Assembly (NCBI RefSeq): GCF_900106065.1
Contig: NZ_LT629796.1
Span: 2,640,001 to 2,704,000 of the forward strand
Source of the DNA: Pseudomonas mandelii
GTDB taxonomy: Bacteria; Pseudomonadota; Gammaproteobacteria; Pseudomonadales; Pseudomonadaceae
Direction: 5' to 3'
DNA length: 64,000 nt
Shown here piece by piece: positions 17,669 to 26,836 of the stretch (position 1 is the stretch's first letter; each line of letters begins with the position of its first letter). The notes below the pieces were generated by a model that saw nothing but the letters and a program-made list of their open reading frames with translations, had not been told where the DNA came from and ran no database searches. The position numbers and the translations under genes were made by a program.

Positions 17669-18745
17669 ATGAACCACTCGATCGCAACTGCCCTGACCAA
17701 CCCCGGCGCCCCGATGAAAGTGCGCGGTGTGCAGAAACGCTTTGGCGCCTTCACCGCGCTGGACAATGTTTCCCTCGACGTGGCGGCCGGTGAACTGGTG
17801 TGCCTGCTGGGCCCGTCCGGCTGTGGCAAAACCACGTTGCTGCGTTGCATCGCCGGCCTGGAGAAACAGGACAGCGGCGAGTTGTACCTCGGCGATCGCG
17901 ACGTTTCCCACCTGGCACCCCAGGCCCGGGATTACGGCATTCTTTTTCAGTCCTACGCGCTGTTTCCCAACCTCACCGTCGAAGCGAACATTGCCTACGG
18001 CCTCGCCGGCAGTGGTCGTGATGAAGTGCGCAAACGTGTCGGTCAGATGCTGGAACTGGTCGGCCTGACCGGCAGCGAGAAAAAGTACCCCGGCCAGTTG
18101 TCCGGCGGCCAACAGCAACGTGTCGCGCTGGCTCGGGCATTGGCGCCGGCGCCATCGTTGTTGCTGCTGGACGAACCGATGTCGGCCCTCGACGCCCGGG
18201 TTCGCGAGCATTTGTGCACCGAACTGCGCCAACTGCAGCGCAACCTCGGCGTCACCACCCTGATGGTCACGCACAATCAGGACGAGGCCATGCTGATGGC
18301 CGACCGCATCGCCGTGATGAACAACGGCAAGGTCGAGCAGTACGCCACGCCGCAGGACATCTACGACCGCCCGGCCACGCCGTTTGTGGCGGAGTTTGTC
18401 GGCCAGGGCAACTGGCTGCCATTCAGCCGCAGCAGCGACAGCCATGCCCAGGTCGGCGGGATGAGCATGCGCCTGGCGGATGGCAGCGCTAAAACCACGT
18501 CGGGCCGTCTGTTTTGCCGACCGGAAGCGATCAACGTCAACCCGCTGGTGCATGAAGAAAACCTGTTCCCGGCCAAGGTTCGCGAGATCACCTTTCTCGG
18601 TAACCGCTGCCGCATGAGCTTCGAACTCGATCAACTGCCCGGCCACGCATTGCTGGCCGAACTGGCACCGGAAGCCATGCCGCGCCTCGGTGCGCAGCAG
18701 ATCATGGTCGCCTTGCCCCCGCGCAGCCTGCAGGTGTTTGCCTGA
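17669..18745 (+). CDS. ABC transporter ATPase, 2-aminoethylphosphonate type (PhnT2-like)
   Basis: 358 residues. The nucleotide-binding domain holds Walker A G-P-S-G-C-G-K-T-T-L, Q-loop S-Y-A-L-F-P-N-L, signature L-S-G-G-Q-Q-Q-R-V-A-L-A-R and Walker B L-L-L-L-D-E-P-M-S-A-L-D. A TOBE-like domain follows from about residue 275. This is the spermidine/iron/phosphonate importer branch. Together with the fused permease, the binding protein and the LysR gene it matches the second AEP uptake system, PhnSTUV2 (recalled from TIGR03261, 03262 and 03265). Its stop overlaps the permease start by 1 base (TGATG), indicating translational coupling. Confidence 0.88.
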   Translation: MNHSIATALTNPGAPMKVRGVQKRFGAFTALDNVSLDVAAGELVCLLGPSGCGKTTLLRCIAGLEKQDSGELYLGDRDVSHLAPQARDYGILFQSYALFPNLTVEANIAYGLAGSGRDEVRKRVGQMLELVGLTGSEKKYPGQLSGGQQQRVALARALAPAPSLLLLDEPMSALDARVREHLCTELRQLQRNLGVTTLMVTHNQDEAMLMADRIAVMNNGKVEQYATPQDIYDRPATPFVAEFVGQGNWLPFSRSSDSHAQVGGMSMRLADGSAKTTSGRLFCRPEAINVNPLVHEENLFPAKVREITFLGNRCRMSFELDQLPGHALLAELAPEAMPRLGAQQIMVALPPRSLQVFA

Positions 18746-20469
18746 TGAGCGCGAACATCGCGCTGCCGATACCGCACAAGCAGGTTCGGCAGACCTCCCG
18801 TGCCGAGATCGGCGACCGGGTGTTCGTGGTCGGCGGCAAACTCCTTTTATTGGTGTTGCTCGGCCTCGCGGTGTTGATGCCGTTGTTGGCGATCTTCTGG
18901 CGCGGTTTCAGTTCCGAGGCCGGGCAGGGCGGAGGCCTGGTGGCCGCGCGTGAATTGGTGACCAGTGCGAACTTCCACTGGTTGCTCGGCAATAGCCTGA
19001 AAGTTTCCCTCAGCGTGGCGGCGATTGTCGTACCGCTGGCCTACCTGTTTGCCTACGCATTGCAACGCACGTTGATTCCCGGCAAAGGCATCTGGCGCGC
19101 AATTTCGTTGTTGCCGCTGATGGCGCCGTCGATGCTGCCGGGGATTGCGCTGGTTTATCTGTTCGGCAATCAGGGCATGTTGCGCGGCTTGCTCTCGGAC
19201 AATATCTACGGTTTCTGGGGCATTGTTCTGGGCGAGGTCATTTACACCTTCCCACACGCATTGATGATTCTTCTGTCGGCGCTTTCCCTGGCGGATGCGC
19301 GACTCTTCGATGCCGCCTCCAGCATGGGCGCCAGTCCGGCCAAAGCCTTTCGCAGCATCACCTGGCCAGCGACCCGTCAGGCCGTGTTCGCGGCGTTCTG
19401 CCTGGTGTTCACCTTGACCATCACTGACTTCGGCGTGCCCGTAGTGGTCGGTGGCGACTATCAAGTGCTGGCGCTGGAAGCCTATAAGGCCGTGGTCGGC
19501 CAGCAGCAATTCGGTCGCGGCGCGTTGATCGGCATGGTCCTGCTGCTGCCGGCACTCTTCAGTTTTGCAGTCGATGCCTGGTTGCGTCGACGTCACGGCG
19601 ACGCCATGAGCGGCCGCGCCCAAGTCTTCAAACCCGCGCCGTCGAAGCGGCGGGACGGTTGTTATCTGGCCATCGTGCTGCTGATCTGCGCGGTGTTGCT
19701 GCTGGTGTTCGGCATGGCGGTGTTCTCCTCGCTGGTGAAATTCTGGCCGTACAACCTGTCGCTGTCGCTCAACCATTACCAGTTCAGCGACACCGCGGGC
19801 GGCGGCTGGCTGGCCTACGGCAACAGCGTAAAAATGGCTTTGAGCACGGCGTTGATCGGCAGCGTGCTGATCTTCACCGGCGCCTACCTGATGGAGAAAA
19901 CCAAAGGCCAGCGCGGACTGAACCTGGCCTTGCGCATGCTCAGTTTCGTGCCGATGGCGGTGCCGGGTCTGGTGCTGGGCCTGGGTTACGTTTTCTTCTT
20001 CAACCTCAGCGGCAACCCGCTGCATGTGCTCTACGGGACCATGACGCTGCTGGTGGTCTGCACTATTGCTCACTATTTGACCACCGCACAAATGACCGCG
20101 ACCACGGCGCTACGTCAACTCGACGCCGAGTTCGAGGCCGCCGCGTTGTCGCTCAAGGCGCCGCTGTATCGGCACTACCTGCGAGTCACTGTGCCGATCT
20201 GCCTGCCGGCGCTGCTGGACATCGTGCGCTACCTGTTCGTCTCGGCCATGACCACCGTTTCAGCCGCGATCTTCCTCTACAGCCCCGACACCATCCTCGC
20301 GGCGGTGGCGGTGCTGAACATGGACGACGCCGGCAACGTCGGCGGCGCGGCGGCGATGTCGACCCTGATTCTGTTCACTTCGGCAGGCGTGTCGATGCTG
20401 CTGGCCTGGGCCTCGCGCGGCTTGCTGCGCCGTTCCCAGGCCTGGCGGCAGACCGCTCCTGGTAAATAA
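18745..20469 (+). CDS. ABC transporter permease, fused double domain, 2-aminoethylphosphonate type
   Basis: 574 residues with about 12 hydrophobic segments. Two binding-protein-dependent permease domains are joined in one chain, with EAA-type loops D-A-A-S-S-M-G-A-S-P about residue 190 and E-A-A-A-L-S-L-K-A-P about residue 465. The order is TM block, central helix (about 310-335), TM block, as in FbpB-like and PhnU2-type permeases. It forms the inner-membrane channel for the ATPase upstream and the binding protein downstream. One protein replaces separate PhnU and PhnV subunits. Confidence 0.88.
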   Translation: MSANIALPIPHKQVRQTSRAEIGDRVFVVGGKLLLLVLLGLAVLMPLLAIFWRGFSSEAGQGGGLVAARELVTSANFHWLLGNSLKVSLSVAAIVVPLAYLFAYALQRTLIPGKGIWRAISLLPLMAPSMLPGIALVYLFGNQGMLRGLLSDNIYGFWGIVLGEVIYTFPHALMILLSALSLADARLFDAASSMGASPAKAFRSITWPATRQAVFAAFCLVFTLTITDFGVPVVVGGDYQVLALEAYKAVVGQQQFGRGALIGMVLLLPALFSFAVDAWLRRRHGDAMSGRAQVFKPAPSKRRDGCYLAIVLLICAVLLLVFGMAVFSSLVKFWPYNLSLSLNHYQFSDTAGGGWLAYGNSVKMALSTALIGSVLIFTGAYLMEKTKGQRGLNLALRMLSFVPMAVPGLVLGLGYVFFFNLSGNPLHVLYGTMTLLVVCTIAHYLTTAQMTATTALRQLDAEFEAAALSLKAPLYRHYLRVTVPICLPALLDIVRYLFVSAMTTVSAAIFLYSPDTILAAVAVLNMDDAGNVGGAAAMSTLILFTSAGVSMLLAWASRGLLRRSQAWRQTAPGK

Positions 20470-20516
20470 ATCTGTCCCCATAAAAGACCAACCCTCAACT
20501 CAAACAGGAAAAGATC

Positions 20517-21542
20517 ATGTTCAAGCCTATGGCCCTGGCCGCTGCTGTCCTCACCGCTTTCAGCCTGAACGCCTTCGCGGCGCCAACCGAGTTGACGGTG
20601 TACACCGCCCTCGAAGCCGAGCAACTGAAGACTTACAAAGAAGCCTTCGAAAAGGCTAACCCGGACGTCGAGATCAAGTGGGTACGCGATTCCACCGGGA
20701 TTATCACTGCCAAACTGCTGGCCGAAAAAGCCCGCCCACAGGCTGATGCGGTCTGGGGCCTGGCGGCGTCGAGCCTGGCGATCCTCGATCAGCAAGGCAT
20801 GCTGCAAAGCTACGCGCCGAAGGACCTGGGCAAGATCGGCGGCAACTACCGCGATGCCGCCAATCCACCCGCGTGGGTCGGGATGGACGTCTGGGCGGCG
20901 ACCATTTGCTTCAACACCGTCGAAGCCGAAAAGCAGGGTTTGACCAAACCGGTGAGCTGGCAGGACCTGACCAAGCCTGAGTACAAAGGCAAGATCGTGA
21001 TGCCCAACCCGGCCTCGTCCGGCACCGGTTTCCTCGACGTCAGCGCCTGGCTGCAAACCTTCGGCGAGAAGCAGGGCTGGCAGTACATGGACGACCTGCA
21101 CCAGAACATCGGCCAGTACGTTCACTCCGGTTCCAAGCCTTGTAAGCTGGCGGCTTCGGGTGAATTCCCGATCGGCATTTCCTTTGAATACCCGGCGGTT
21201 CAGCTGAAGCGTCAGGGCGCACCGCTGGACATCATCCTGCCGAAGGAAGGCCTGGGCTGGGAGATCGAAGCGACCGCTGTGATCAAGGGCACACCACACG
21301 AAGAGGCGGCGAAGAAACTGGCTGACTTCTCGGCCAGCCCGGCGGCGATGGAGCTTTATAAAGAGAACTTCGCGGTGCTCGCGCAACCGGGGATTGCCAA
21401 GCCGCAGACCGAATTGCCGGCGGATTATGAGCAGCGTTTGATCAAGAACGACTTTGCCTGGGCGTCGAAGAATCGCGACGAAATCCTGAGCGAGTGGCGC
21501 AAGCGGTATGACGGCAAGTCCGAGAAAGTGGCTGCCAAGTAA
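20517..21542 (+). CDS. Periplasmic solute-binding protein, 2-aminoethylphosphonate type (PhnS2-like)
   Basis: 341 residues. The signal peptide (about 1-21) ends with N-A-F-A before A-P-T-E-L-T-V-Y-T-A. The mature part is an iron/phosphonate-type periplasmic binding protein with W-V-R-D-S-T-G-I-I-T-A-K-L-L-A-E and P-Q-A-D-A-V-W-G near the ligand cleft. ACAGGAAAAGATC before ATG gives a good ribosome site. It follows the permease by 47 bp in the same operon. The AEP-family assignment comes from the gene set as a whole; Fe(III) binding is the main alternative but the tyrosines expected for iron are not obvious. Confidence 0.87.
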   Translation: MFKPMALAAAVLTAFSLNAFAAPTELTVYTALEAEQLKTYKEAFEKANPDVEIKWVRDSTGIITAKLLAEKARPQADAVWGLAASSLAILDQQGMLQSYAPKDLGKIGGNYRDAANPPAWVGMDVWAATICFNTVEAEKQGLTKPVSWQDLTKPEYKGKIVMPNPASSGTGFLDVSAWLQTFGEKQGWQYMDDLHQNIGQYVHSGSKPCKLAASGEFPIGISFEYPAVQLKRQGAPLDIILPKEGLGWEIEATAVIKGTPHEEAAKKLADFSASPAAMELYKENFAVLAQPGIAKPQTELPADYEQRLIKNDFAWASKNRDEILSEWRKRYDGKSEKVAAK

Positions 21543-21564
21543 GATCTCTATCGGCTGAAGAGCC

Positions 21565-21651
21565 TCTTCGCGGGCAAGCCTCGCTCCTACAGGGTTGGTG
21601 TCGTTTGTGATAACGCGCAACCCTGCAGGAGCGAGGCTTGCCCGCGAAGGC
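21565..21651. repeat. REP pair (divergent order)
   Basis: CTTCGCGGGCAAGCCTCGCT and GCAGGAGCGAGGCTTGCCCG arms between the binding-protein gene and the FAD oxidoreductase. It splits the transport and catabolic halves of the phosphonate cluster and may lower downstream expression. Confidence 0.9.
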
Positions 21652-21676
21652 GGCTTAAAATTCAGGACATCACTTG

Positions 21677-22810
21677 ATGACACACCACAACGACATGCTG
21701 ATCGTCGGCGCCGGCATTCTCGGCCTGTCCCACGCCTACGCCGCCGCCAGACGCGGTCTGAAGGTCACGGTTTTCGAACGCAGCGAAACCCCCTTGGGCG
21801 CCTCGGTCCGCAACTTCGGCCAGGCCCTCGTCACCGGCCAACCCCCGGGCCCGATGCTCGAACTGGCCAGGGCCAGCCGCGAGATCTGGGGCCAATGGGC
21901 ACAACTGGCCGGGTTGCAACTCAAGCGCAACGGCTCGTATTTGTTCGCTCGCAGCGAAGCCGAAGAACACCTGCTCGAAGCCTTCTGCACCGGCCGCGCC
22001 GTGGAATACGGTTACCGCGTCGACCTGCTGCGCGGTGCTGCCTTGCGCGATCTCTACGGCGGTCAGTTCCGCCATCACCGCGCGGCGTTGCACGGCCTGG
22101 ACGATCAGCAACTGTATTCCCGTGAAGCGATTCCGACGTTGATCGACTACTTGCGCCGCGAGCTCGGCGTCGCGTTTCACTTCTCTACCCTGGTGCGCGA
22201 TATCGAGCCGGGTCGCCTGCGCAGCACGGCCGGCACGTTCAGCGCCGATCAGATCATCGTCTGCTCCGGGCACGATTATCAGACCTTGCTGGCCGAGCCG
22301 ATCGCCGCGCTCAACCCGCAAATCTGCCGCCTGCAAATGCTCCGCGCCCGGCCGCAGATCAACCTCAACCTGCAACACGCATTGCTCACCGGTTTAAGTT
22401 GCGTGCATTACGGCGCCTTCGCCGATCTGCCGGAAGCGGCAGCGGTGCAGGCGCAGATTCTGCGCGAGGAGCCACACTTGCATGAAAACGGCATCCACCT
22501 GCTGATCAGCCCGACGCCTTACGGTGAGTTGATCATCGGCGACTCCCACCATTACGGCCGCGATCCATCGCCGTTCAATGCCGAGCAGGTCGATGACTGG
22601 ATGATCGGACTCGCTGAACAAACCCTGGGGTGCAAGGTGCAGGTGGTCGAGCGCTGGCAGGGCGTCTATGGTTCACGGGGGCCGGGGCCGTTCTCGTTCC
22701 TGCTCCCGATGCCGGGTGTGAGCGTGGCGCTGATGCACACCGGTGTCGGCATGAGCGTCGGCCCGGCGCTGGCCGAACGTAACGTCGCCACCTTATTGGG
22801 AGAGCATTGA
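21677..22810 (+). CDS. FAD-dependent oxidoreductase of phosphonate clusters (TIGR03364-like)
   Basis: 377 residues from the ATG at 21677 (AGGA about 10 bases upstream). A DAO-fold flavoprotein: dinucleotide-binding motif V-G-A-G-I-L-G-L-S-H near residue 12, Glu at V-F-E-R, and a C-terminal FAD contact near H-T-G-V-G-M-S-V-G-P. It belongs with a recurrent oxidoreductase seen only in phosphonate operons. From memory, related enzymes (PbfC/PbfD) convert AEP or its N-methyl forms to phosphonoacetaldehyde. The stop overlaps the start of the HD oxygenase (TGATG), so the two proteins are made together. Confidence 0.83.
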   Translation: MTHHNDMLIVGAGILGLSHAYAAARRGLKVTVFERSETPLGASVRNFGQALVTGQPPGPMLELARASREIWGQWAQLAGLQLKRNGSYLFARSEAEEHLLEAFCTGRAVEYGYRVDLLRGAALRDLYGGQFRHHRAALHGLDDQQLYSREAIPTLIDYLRRELGVAFHFSTLVRDIEPGRLRSTAGTFSADQIIVCSGHDYQTLLAEPIAALNPQICRLQMLRARPQINLNLQHALLTGLSCVHYGAFADLPEAAAVQAQILREEPHLHENGIHLLISPTPYGELIIGDSHHYGRDPSPFNAEQVDDWMIGLAEQTLGCKVQVVERWQGVYGSRGPGPFSFLLPMPGVSVALMHTGVGMSVGPALAERNVATLLGEH

Positions 22811-23367
22811 TGGACAGCAATGAGCAAGTGATCGCCGAGGTGTTTGGGCTGTACGAACGCTTTGGCGACAGCGATTACATCGGCGAGCCGGTGTCGCAGA
22901 TCGAACACATGTCCCAGGCCGCCGAACTGGCCATGGCCGAGGGCTTTGATGACGAAGTGGTGCTGGCCGCGTTCTTCCATGACATCGGGCATATCTGTGG
23001 CGGGAGCGCCGAGAACATGGGTGGTTTTGGTGTGGTCAGCCACGAACGTCTGGGCGCCGATTACTTGCGTCGGGCCGGTTTCAGCGAGCGCCTGGCGCGG
23101 CTGGTGGAATACCACGTTCAGGCCAAGCGTTATCTGACGCTTAAAGAGCCCGGGTACTACGAGCGATTGAGCGAAGCCAGTCGCCGGACCCTGGAATACC
23201 AGGGTGGGGTGATGACCGCGGAAGAGGCTGAAGCCTTCGAGAAGGATCCGTTATGCAAGGCCAGTTTGCGGATGCGCCAGTGGGATGAACAGGCCAAGGA
23301 CATGGGCGTGCCGGTGATGGATCTGGGGGTGTTGAAGGATAAGGCGTTGCGGCTGTTGGCTGCGTAA
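22810..23367 (+). CDS. PhnZ-like HD-domain mixed-valent diiron oxygenase for phosphonates
   Basis: 185 residues. The putative metal ligands are His33, His57-Asp58 (in F-F-H-D-I-G-H), His78, His102 and Asp159. These track the PhnZ ligands I recall (His34, His58, Asp59, His80, His104, Asp161) with a steady 1-2 residue offset. Tyr23 and Glu26 in D-Y-I-G-E match PhnZ Tyr24/Glu27, the substrate-gating pair. PhnZ cleaves 1-hydroxy-2-aminoethylphosphonate with O2 to glycine and phosphate. No PhnY or TmpA hydroxylase gene that would make this substrate is in the window. The protein is coupled to the FAD enzyme and is probably cytosolic. Confidence 0.9.
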   Translation: MDSNEQVIAEVFGLYERFGDSDYIGEPVSQIEHMSQAAELAMAEGFDDEVVLAAFFHDIGHICGGSAENMGGFGVVSHERLGADYLRRAGFSERLARLVEYHVQAKRYLTLKEPGYYERLSEASRRTLEYQGGVMTAEEAEAFEKDPLCKASLRMRQWDEQAKDMGVPVMDLGVLKDKALRLLAA

Positions 23368-23389
23368 TAGCTCGAAACCGGGTCGCTGC

Positions 23390-23457
23390 CATCGCGAGCA
23401 GGCTCGCTCCCACAGGGGAACGCATTCCAATGTGGGAGCGAGCCTGCTCGCGAAGGG
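23390..23457. repeat. REP pair (divergent order)
   Basis: ATCGCGAGCAGGCTCGCTCC and GTGGGAGCGAGCCTGCTCGC arms, spacer about 20 bases, between convergent genes. This variant carries GAGCAGGCTCGC instead of GGGCAAGCCTCGC. Confidence 0.92.
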
Positions 23458-23486
23458 GCCAGCCCGGACACCCCAATAACCAAGGT

Positions 23487-24863
23487 TTACAACTGCTGCG
23501 CCAACACCTCAACCTGCTCTTGCCGTTCCGCCTGACTCAACTTCGCCTGCGGATTCAGCGACGACCACTGCGGATGCGCCCGGGCCTTGTTCAGGGCTTC
23601 GGGCAGTTTGCCTTCGCGCCAGGTCTTGTCCTGTGGCGTGGCCACCTGGATGCTGTCCATCGCCGCATGCCCACGGGCATTCAGCGCATGCAGCAATTGG
23701 CGCTGACGCAAGGCCAACAGCCTCAACACGCTGTCGTCGACCGTCAATTCTCGTTGACCCCTGATCTTGCCCATTAACCGGCTGCCATAACTGCGGGCGG
23801 TTTGCAGGGCGCCGCCGGCAATGGCGCCGGCCAGTGCCGCCGCGCCGAGGGTCAGGCCGCCCACCAGTAAATCAACCCCGGCACCGGCCGCCGCGCCGGC
23901 CGCGATGCCACCGCCGACCCGCACGCCCAATTGCTTGAGGGTTTCCGGGTTGAACAAATCATCGCCCCAGCGGCCATCGAGCAGCGGCAGTTCACTGGCC
24001 GCCGCGTCCTGTGGGCGGAAGGCATAGAGTTTGAGCAAGCCTTCAACGCAGCGCTGTTCCCGTTGGCGAACGGCTTTGCGCAGTTCGCTGATCGCCTGTT
24101 GTTCCTGCTCCGCGTCGCTGACCACGCTGCGCCTGCACGCGGCGCAATCGATCAGCAACTCGGCAATCAATCGCGCCGCACTCTGTTGGCGAGCCAGGCG
24201 TTGAGCCTGTTGATCGGCGATCAGGCGCTCCAATTGTTCGCGGGAGTTTTCCAGCAGCAAGGCGAGGCTTTCATAGAGTCGACGTTCGCCATCTTCGGGC
24301 GGTGCAACGCTGTCGAAACGCACCAGGGCATGCAGGCCCAAGCGCGCCAGGGCTTCACGCCAATCCGGCTCGCGATGGTTGGCGCTGCTGACGAAATTCA
24401 GCACCGGCAGCAGCGGTTTGCCGCAACTGGCCAACACTTCCAGTTCGTCGCGGTACTTGGCCAGGACCGGCTCCCGGGCGTCGATCACATAGAGGCCGGC
24501 GTCCGAGGCGAGCAATTGGCGCAGTACTTTGGCTTCCTGTTCAAAGCGCTGCCGGGCTTCGCTGCCGTCGAGGAATCGGGCCAACCGTGCCGGGCCGTCG
24601 AGGCGTTCGCCGGGACGTTCCAGGCGCTCGAGGTAGTCGAGCAGGGCGATGGCGTCTTCAAGGCCGGGCGTGTCGTAGAGATCGAGCAACGGCTCGCCGT
24701 CCACCGACAACCGCGCGCCTTCGACATGGCGGGTGGTGCTGGGGCGATGGGACACGTCACCGAAACCGACGTCCCGGGTGAGCGTGCGCAGCAACGAGGT
24801 TTTGCCGACATTGGTGTGGCCCACCACGGCCAGCTTCAAGGGCGCTTTCCAGGCATTAGTCAT
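23487..24863 (-). CDS. Era-like GTPase with DUF3482
   Basis: 458 residues. The N-terminal small-GTPase domain has G1 G-H-T-N-V-G-K-T-S-L (about 14-23), G3 D-T-P-G-L and a G4-like region at V-L-N-F-V. DUF3482 follows, containing a Gly/Ala-rich hydrophobic stretch (about residues 325-360) that could insert into a membrane. The ATG at 24863 overlaps the end of the DUF2868 gene by 8 bases, so the membrane partner and GTPase are coupled. The pair is common in pseudomonads. No function has been established that I know of; a dynamin-like or membrane-remodelling role is inference. Confidence 0.87.
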   Translation of the reverse strand: MTNAWKAPLKLAVVGHTNVGKTSLLRTLTRDVGFGDVSHRPSTTRHVEGARLSVDGEPLLDLYDTPGLEDAIALLDYLERLERPGERLDGPARLARFLDGSEARQRFEQEAKVLRQLLASDAGLYVIDAREPVLAKYRDELEVLASCGKPLLPVLNFVSSANHREPDWREALARLGLHALVRFDSVAPPEDGERRLYESLALLLENSREQLERLIADQQAQRLARQQSAARLIAELLIDCAACRRSVVSDAEQEQQAISELRKAVRQREQRCVEGLLKLYAFRPQDAAASELPLLDGRWGDDLFNPETLKQLGVRVGGGIAAGAAAGAGVDLLVGGLTLGAAALAGAIAGGALQTARSYGSRLMGKIRGQRELTVDDSVLRLLALRQRQLLHALNARGHAAMDSIQVATPQDKTWREGKLPEALNKARAHPQWSSLNPQAKLSQAERQEQVEVLAQQL

Positions 24864-26235
24864 GGCCGGTCTCCAGCCAGTTCACGGGCGCGCAATCGGC
24901 GAACGGCAGGTCCAGCTGTTGCAGCGCCACGTGCCAGTCGCCGAGACGTTCGGCATCCAGTGCTTCGCCGGGCGGCGCTTGCAGCAGCCAGACACGGGTG
25001 GCAGCGGCATTGCGCGCCAGTTCGGCGATCAGGGCCAGGCTGCCACGGTCGGGCGAACGTCGCGGATCGCAGGCAATCGCCAGGCGTGCCGGAGGGAAAC
25101 GACTCAACTGTTCGAGCAGTTTGTTGCGCGATTCGCGACTGTCGAGGATGCCGGCGTTGTTCACGGTTTTCGGCAGTTGCGGCGGCCACGGGCGTTGATC
25201 GTCCAGCTCGATGGCCACCAGCAACGCGCCGTCGCTTTGCTGCTCACTGACGCCGCTTTCGACACGATGCAGTTGCGCAGGCGCGGCATCACTGATGCCG
25301 AGGCGTTCGCTGGTGGGCATCAGCCGTTCGCGCAATTGGGCGTAACCGGCCAGGTTCAAATCCAGGCGCAAAGCGGCTTGGCCGGAGGTCCAGCGCCAGC
25401 GGCAGAACAGCATCAGCAACAAACGCGGCAACACCCCGTAGACCAGCAACACGCCCACCAGCCAAGCGGCCCAGGCCTGACGAGCGCTTTCGATGTTCAG
25501 CGCGGCATCGCCGCTGGCGCGGATCATCTCCACGCTGGGCACGCTGAAACCGAGCAAGGCCGGCAGGGTGCCGAGAGCCTGGGTCATGGCGACGAAGGTG
25601 TCGCCGCGCAGAATGGTGGTTTCCCAGACAAAGCCGTAGCGCCGGGTCGCCATCAGCATCAGCACGATAACCAGCGCACTGAGCAACGCCAGCAACCACA
25701 AGCCGTTGACCAGCACGCCGATCGCCCAGCGATTGAGTTTGCGTCGCTGCAATAACAGCAGCAGGGCGGGTGCCAGTTGCGCGGCTTTGGCATCACGAGC
25801 GAGTTTTTCGCTGAGCCACAGCCATAAACGTCCAAGGCTGGCACCGTGCTCACCGGCAAACACCAGGCCCAACGCCCAGCTCAGCAGCAGAATCAGATTG
25901 AGCCCAAGCAGACTGCCCAGGGCCCAGAACACATTTACCGGGGTCTGGCCATCACCCAGTGCGGCAAACGCCAGGCCAGCACCGCTGACGATGGCCAGCA
26001 CCGCCATGACGATCAGCGCCAGTCGCGCGCCTTGCAGCCAATGCTTGAGGGCGTCGGACAAACCGTCGCGCTCGGCCAGCCACACGGCACGGCGCTGAAT
26101 TCGCGTCGGCAAGTCGCCGCCGGCGCTGCGGGCCAGCCGGTTGGCTTCCAGATCCTCCAGGGGGCCGGCGTGTTCTTCACGCAGGCGCACCGTCTCGGTC
26201 AGCCAGAGGTTTTGCAGTGGAGTCAGTTCAGTCAC
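24856..26235 (-). CDS. DUF2868 membrane protein, partner of the GTPase
   Basis: 459 residues. A soluble N-terminus (T-E-T-V-R-L-R-E-E-H) is followed by membrane helices at about 68-95, 105-128, 168-195 and 265-285, and a cytosolic C-terminal domain with repeated Leu/Arg heptads. The arrangement matches the DUF2868 family, usually encoded directly before a DUF3482 GTPase as here. The C-terminal region could act as the GTPase platform. No enzyme motif was seen. The role is unknown. Confidence 0.82.
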   Translation of the reverse strand: MTELTPLQNLWLTETVRLREEHAGPLEDLEANRLARSAGGDLPTRIQRRAVWLAERDGLSDALKHWLQGARLALIVMAVLAIVSGAGLAFAALGDGQTPVNVFWALGSLLGLNLILLLSWALGLVFAGEHGASLGRLWLWLSEKLARDAKAAQLAPALLLLLQRRKLNRWAIGVLVNGLWLLALLSALVIVLMLMATRRYGFVWETTILRGDTFVAMTQALGTLPALLGFSVPSVEMIRASGDAALNIESARQAWAAWLVGVLLVYGVLPRLLLMLFCRWRWTSGQAALRLDLNLAGYAQLRERLMPTSERLGISDAAPAQLHRVESGVSEQQSDGALLVAIELDDQRPWPPQLPKTVNNAGILDSRESRNKLLEQLSRFPPARLAIACDPRRSPDRGSLALIAELARNAAATRVWLLQAPPGEALDAERLGDWHVALQQLDLPFADCAPVNWLETGHD

Positions 26236-26320
26236 GCGGCATCCCGTCGCTCAAATGAGCTGTGAGCATAACCGCTGTGGCGCTTATCGGGGTACGGGAG
26301 GCTCTGGTATCCTCGCCGGC

Positions 26321-26833
26321 ATGACTAAATCACTCCCCCTCAGCCTGATCGCAGCCCTCGGTGAAAACCGTGTGATCGGCGTCGACAACAGCATGCCCTG
26401 GCACTTGCCGGGGGACTTCAAATACTTCAAGGCCACCACCCTCGGCAAACCGATCATCATGGGTCGCAAGACCTGGGATTCCCTCGGCCGGCCGCTGCCG
26501 GGCCGATTGAACATTGTGGTCAGCCGTCAGGCGGATCTGGTGTTGGAAGGCGCGGAGGTTTATCCATCGCTGGAGGCGGCCGTGGCTCGCGCGCAGGAAT
26601 GGGCGAACGAGCAGGGCGTCAATGAGGTGATGCTGATTGGCGGCGCGCAATTGTATGCGCAGGGGATGGCGCAGGCGGATCGGTTGTATCTGACCCGAGT
26701 GGCGTTGAGCCCGGAAGGGGATGCGTGGTTTCCGGAGTTTGATTTGGGGCAGTGGACATTGGTGTCCAACACCCAGAATCCGGCTGAAGGCGACAAACCA
26801 GCGTACGACTTTGAAGTTTGGGAGAAAGTCTAA
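26321..26833 (+). CDS. folA: Dihydrofolate reductase
   Basis: 170 residues from ATG 26321. NADPH-dependent reduction of dihydrofolate to tetrahydrofolate, supporting ThyA. Landmarks: A-A-L-G-E-N-R-V-I-G-V-D-N-S-M-P-W-H-L-P at the N-terminus (active-site loop; the catalytic Asp equivalent is in the next D-F-K-Y-F-K block), G-R-K-T-W-D-S-L-G-R-P-L-P-G-R, and I-G-G-A-Q-L-Y near the C-terminus. The frame extends upstream to 26141, but that part overlaps the divergent DUF2868 gene and is not FolA-like. Confidence 0.97.
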   Translation: MTKSLPLSLIAALGENRVIGVDNSMPWHLPGDFKYFKATTLGKPIIMGRKTWDSLGRPLPGRLNIVVSRQADLVLEGAEVYPSLEAAVARAQEWANEQGVNEVMLIGGAQLYAQGMAQADRLYLTRVALSPEGDAWFPEFDLGQWTLVSNTQNPAEGDKPAYDFEVWEKV

Positions 26834-26836
26834 AAG

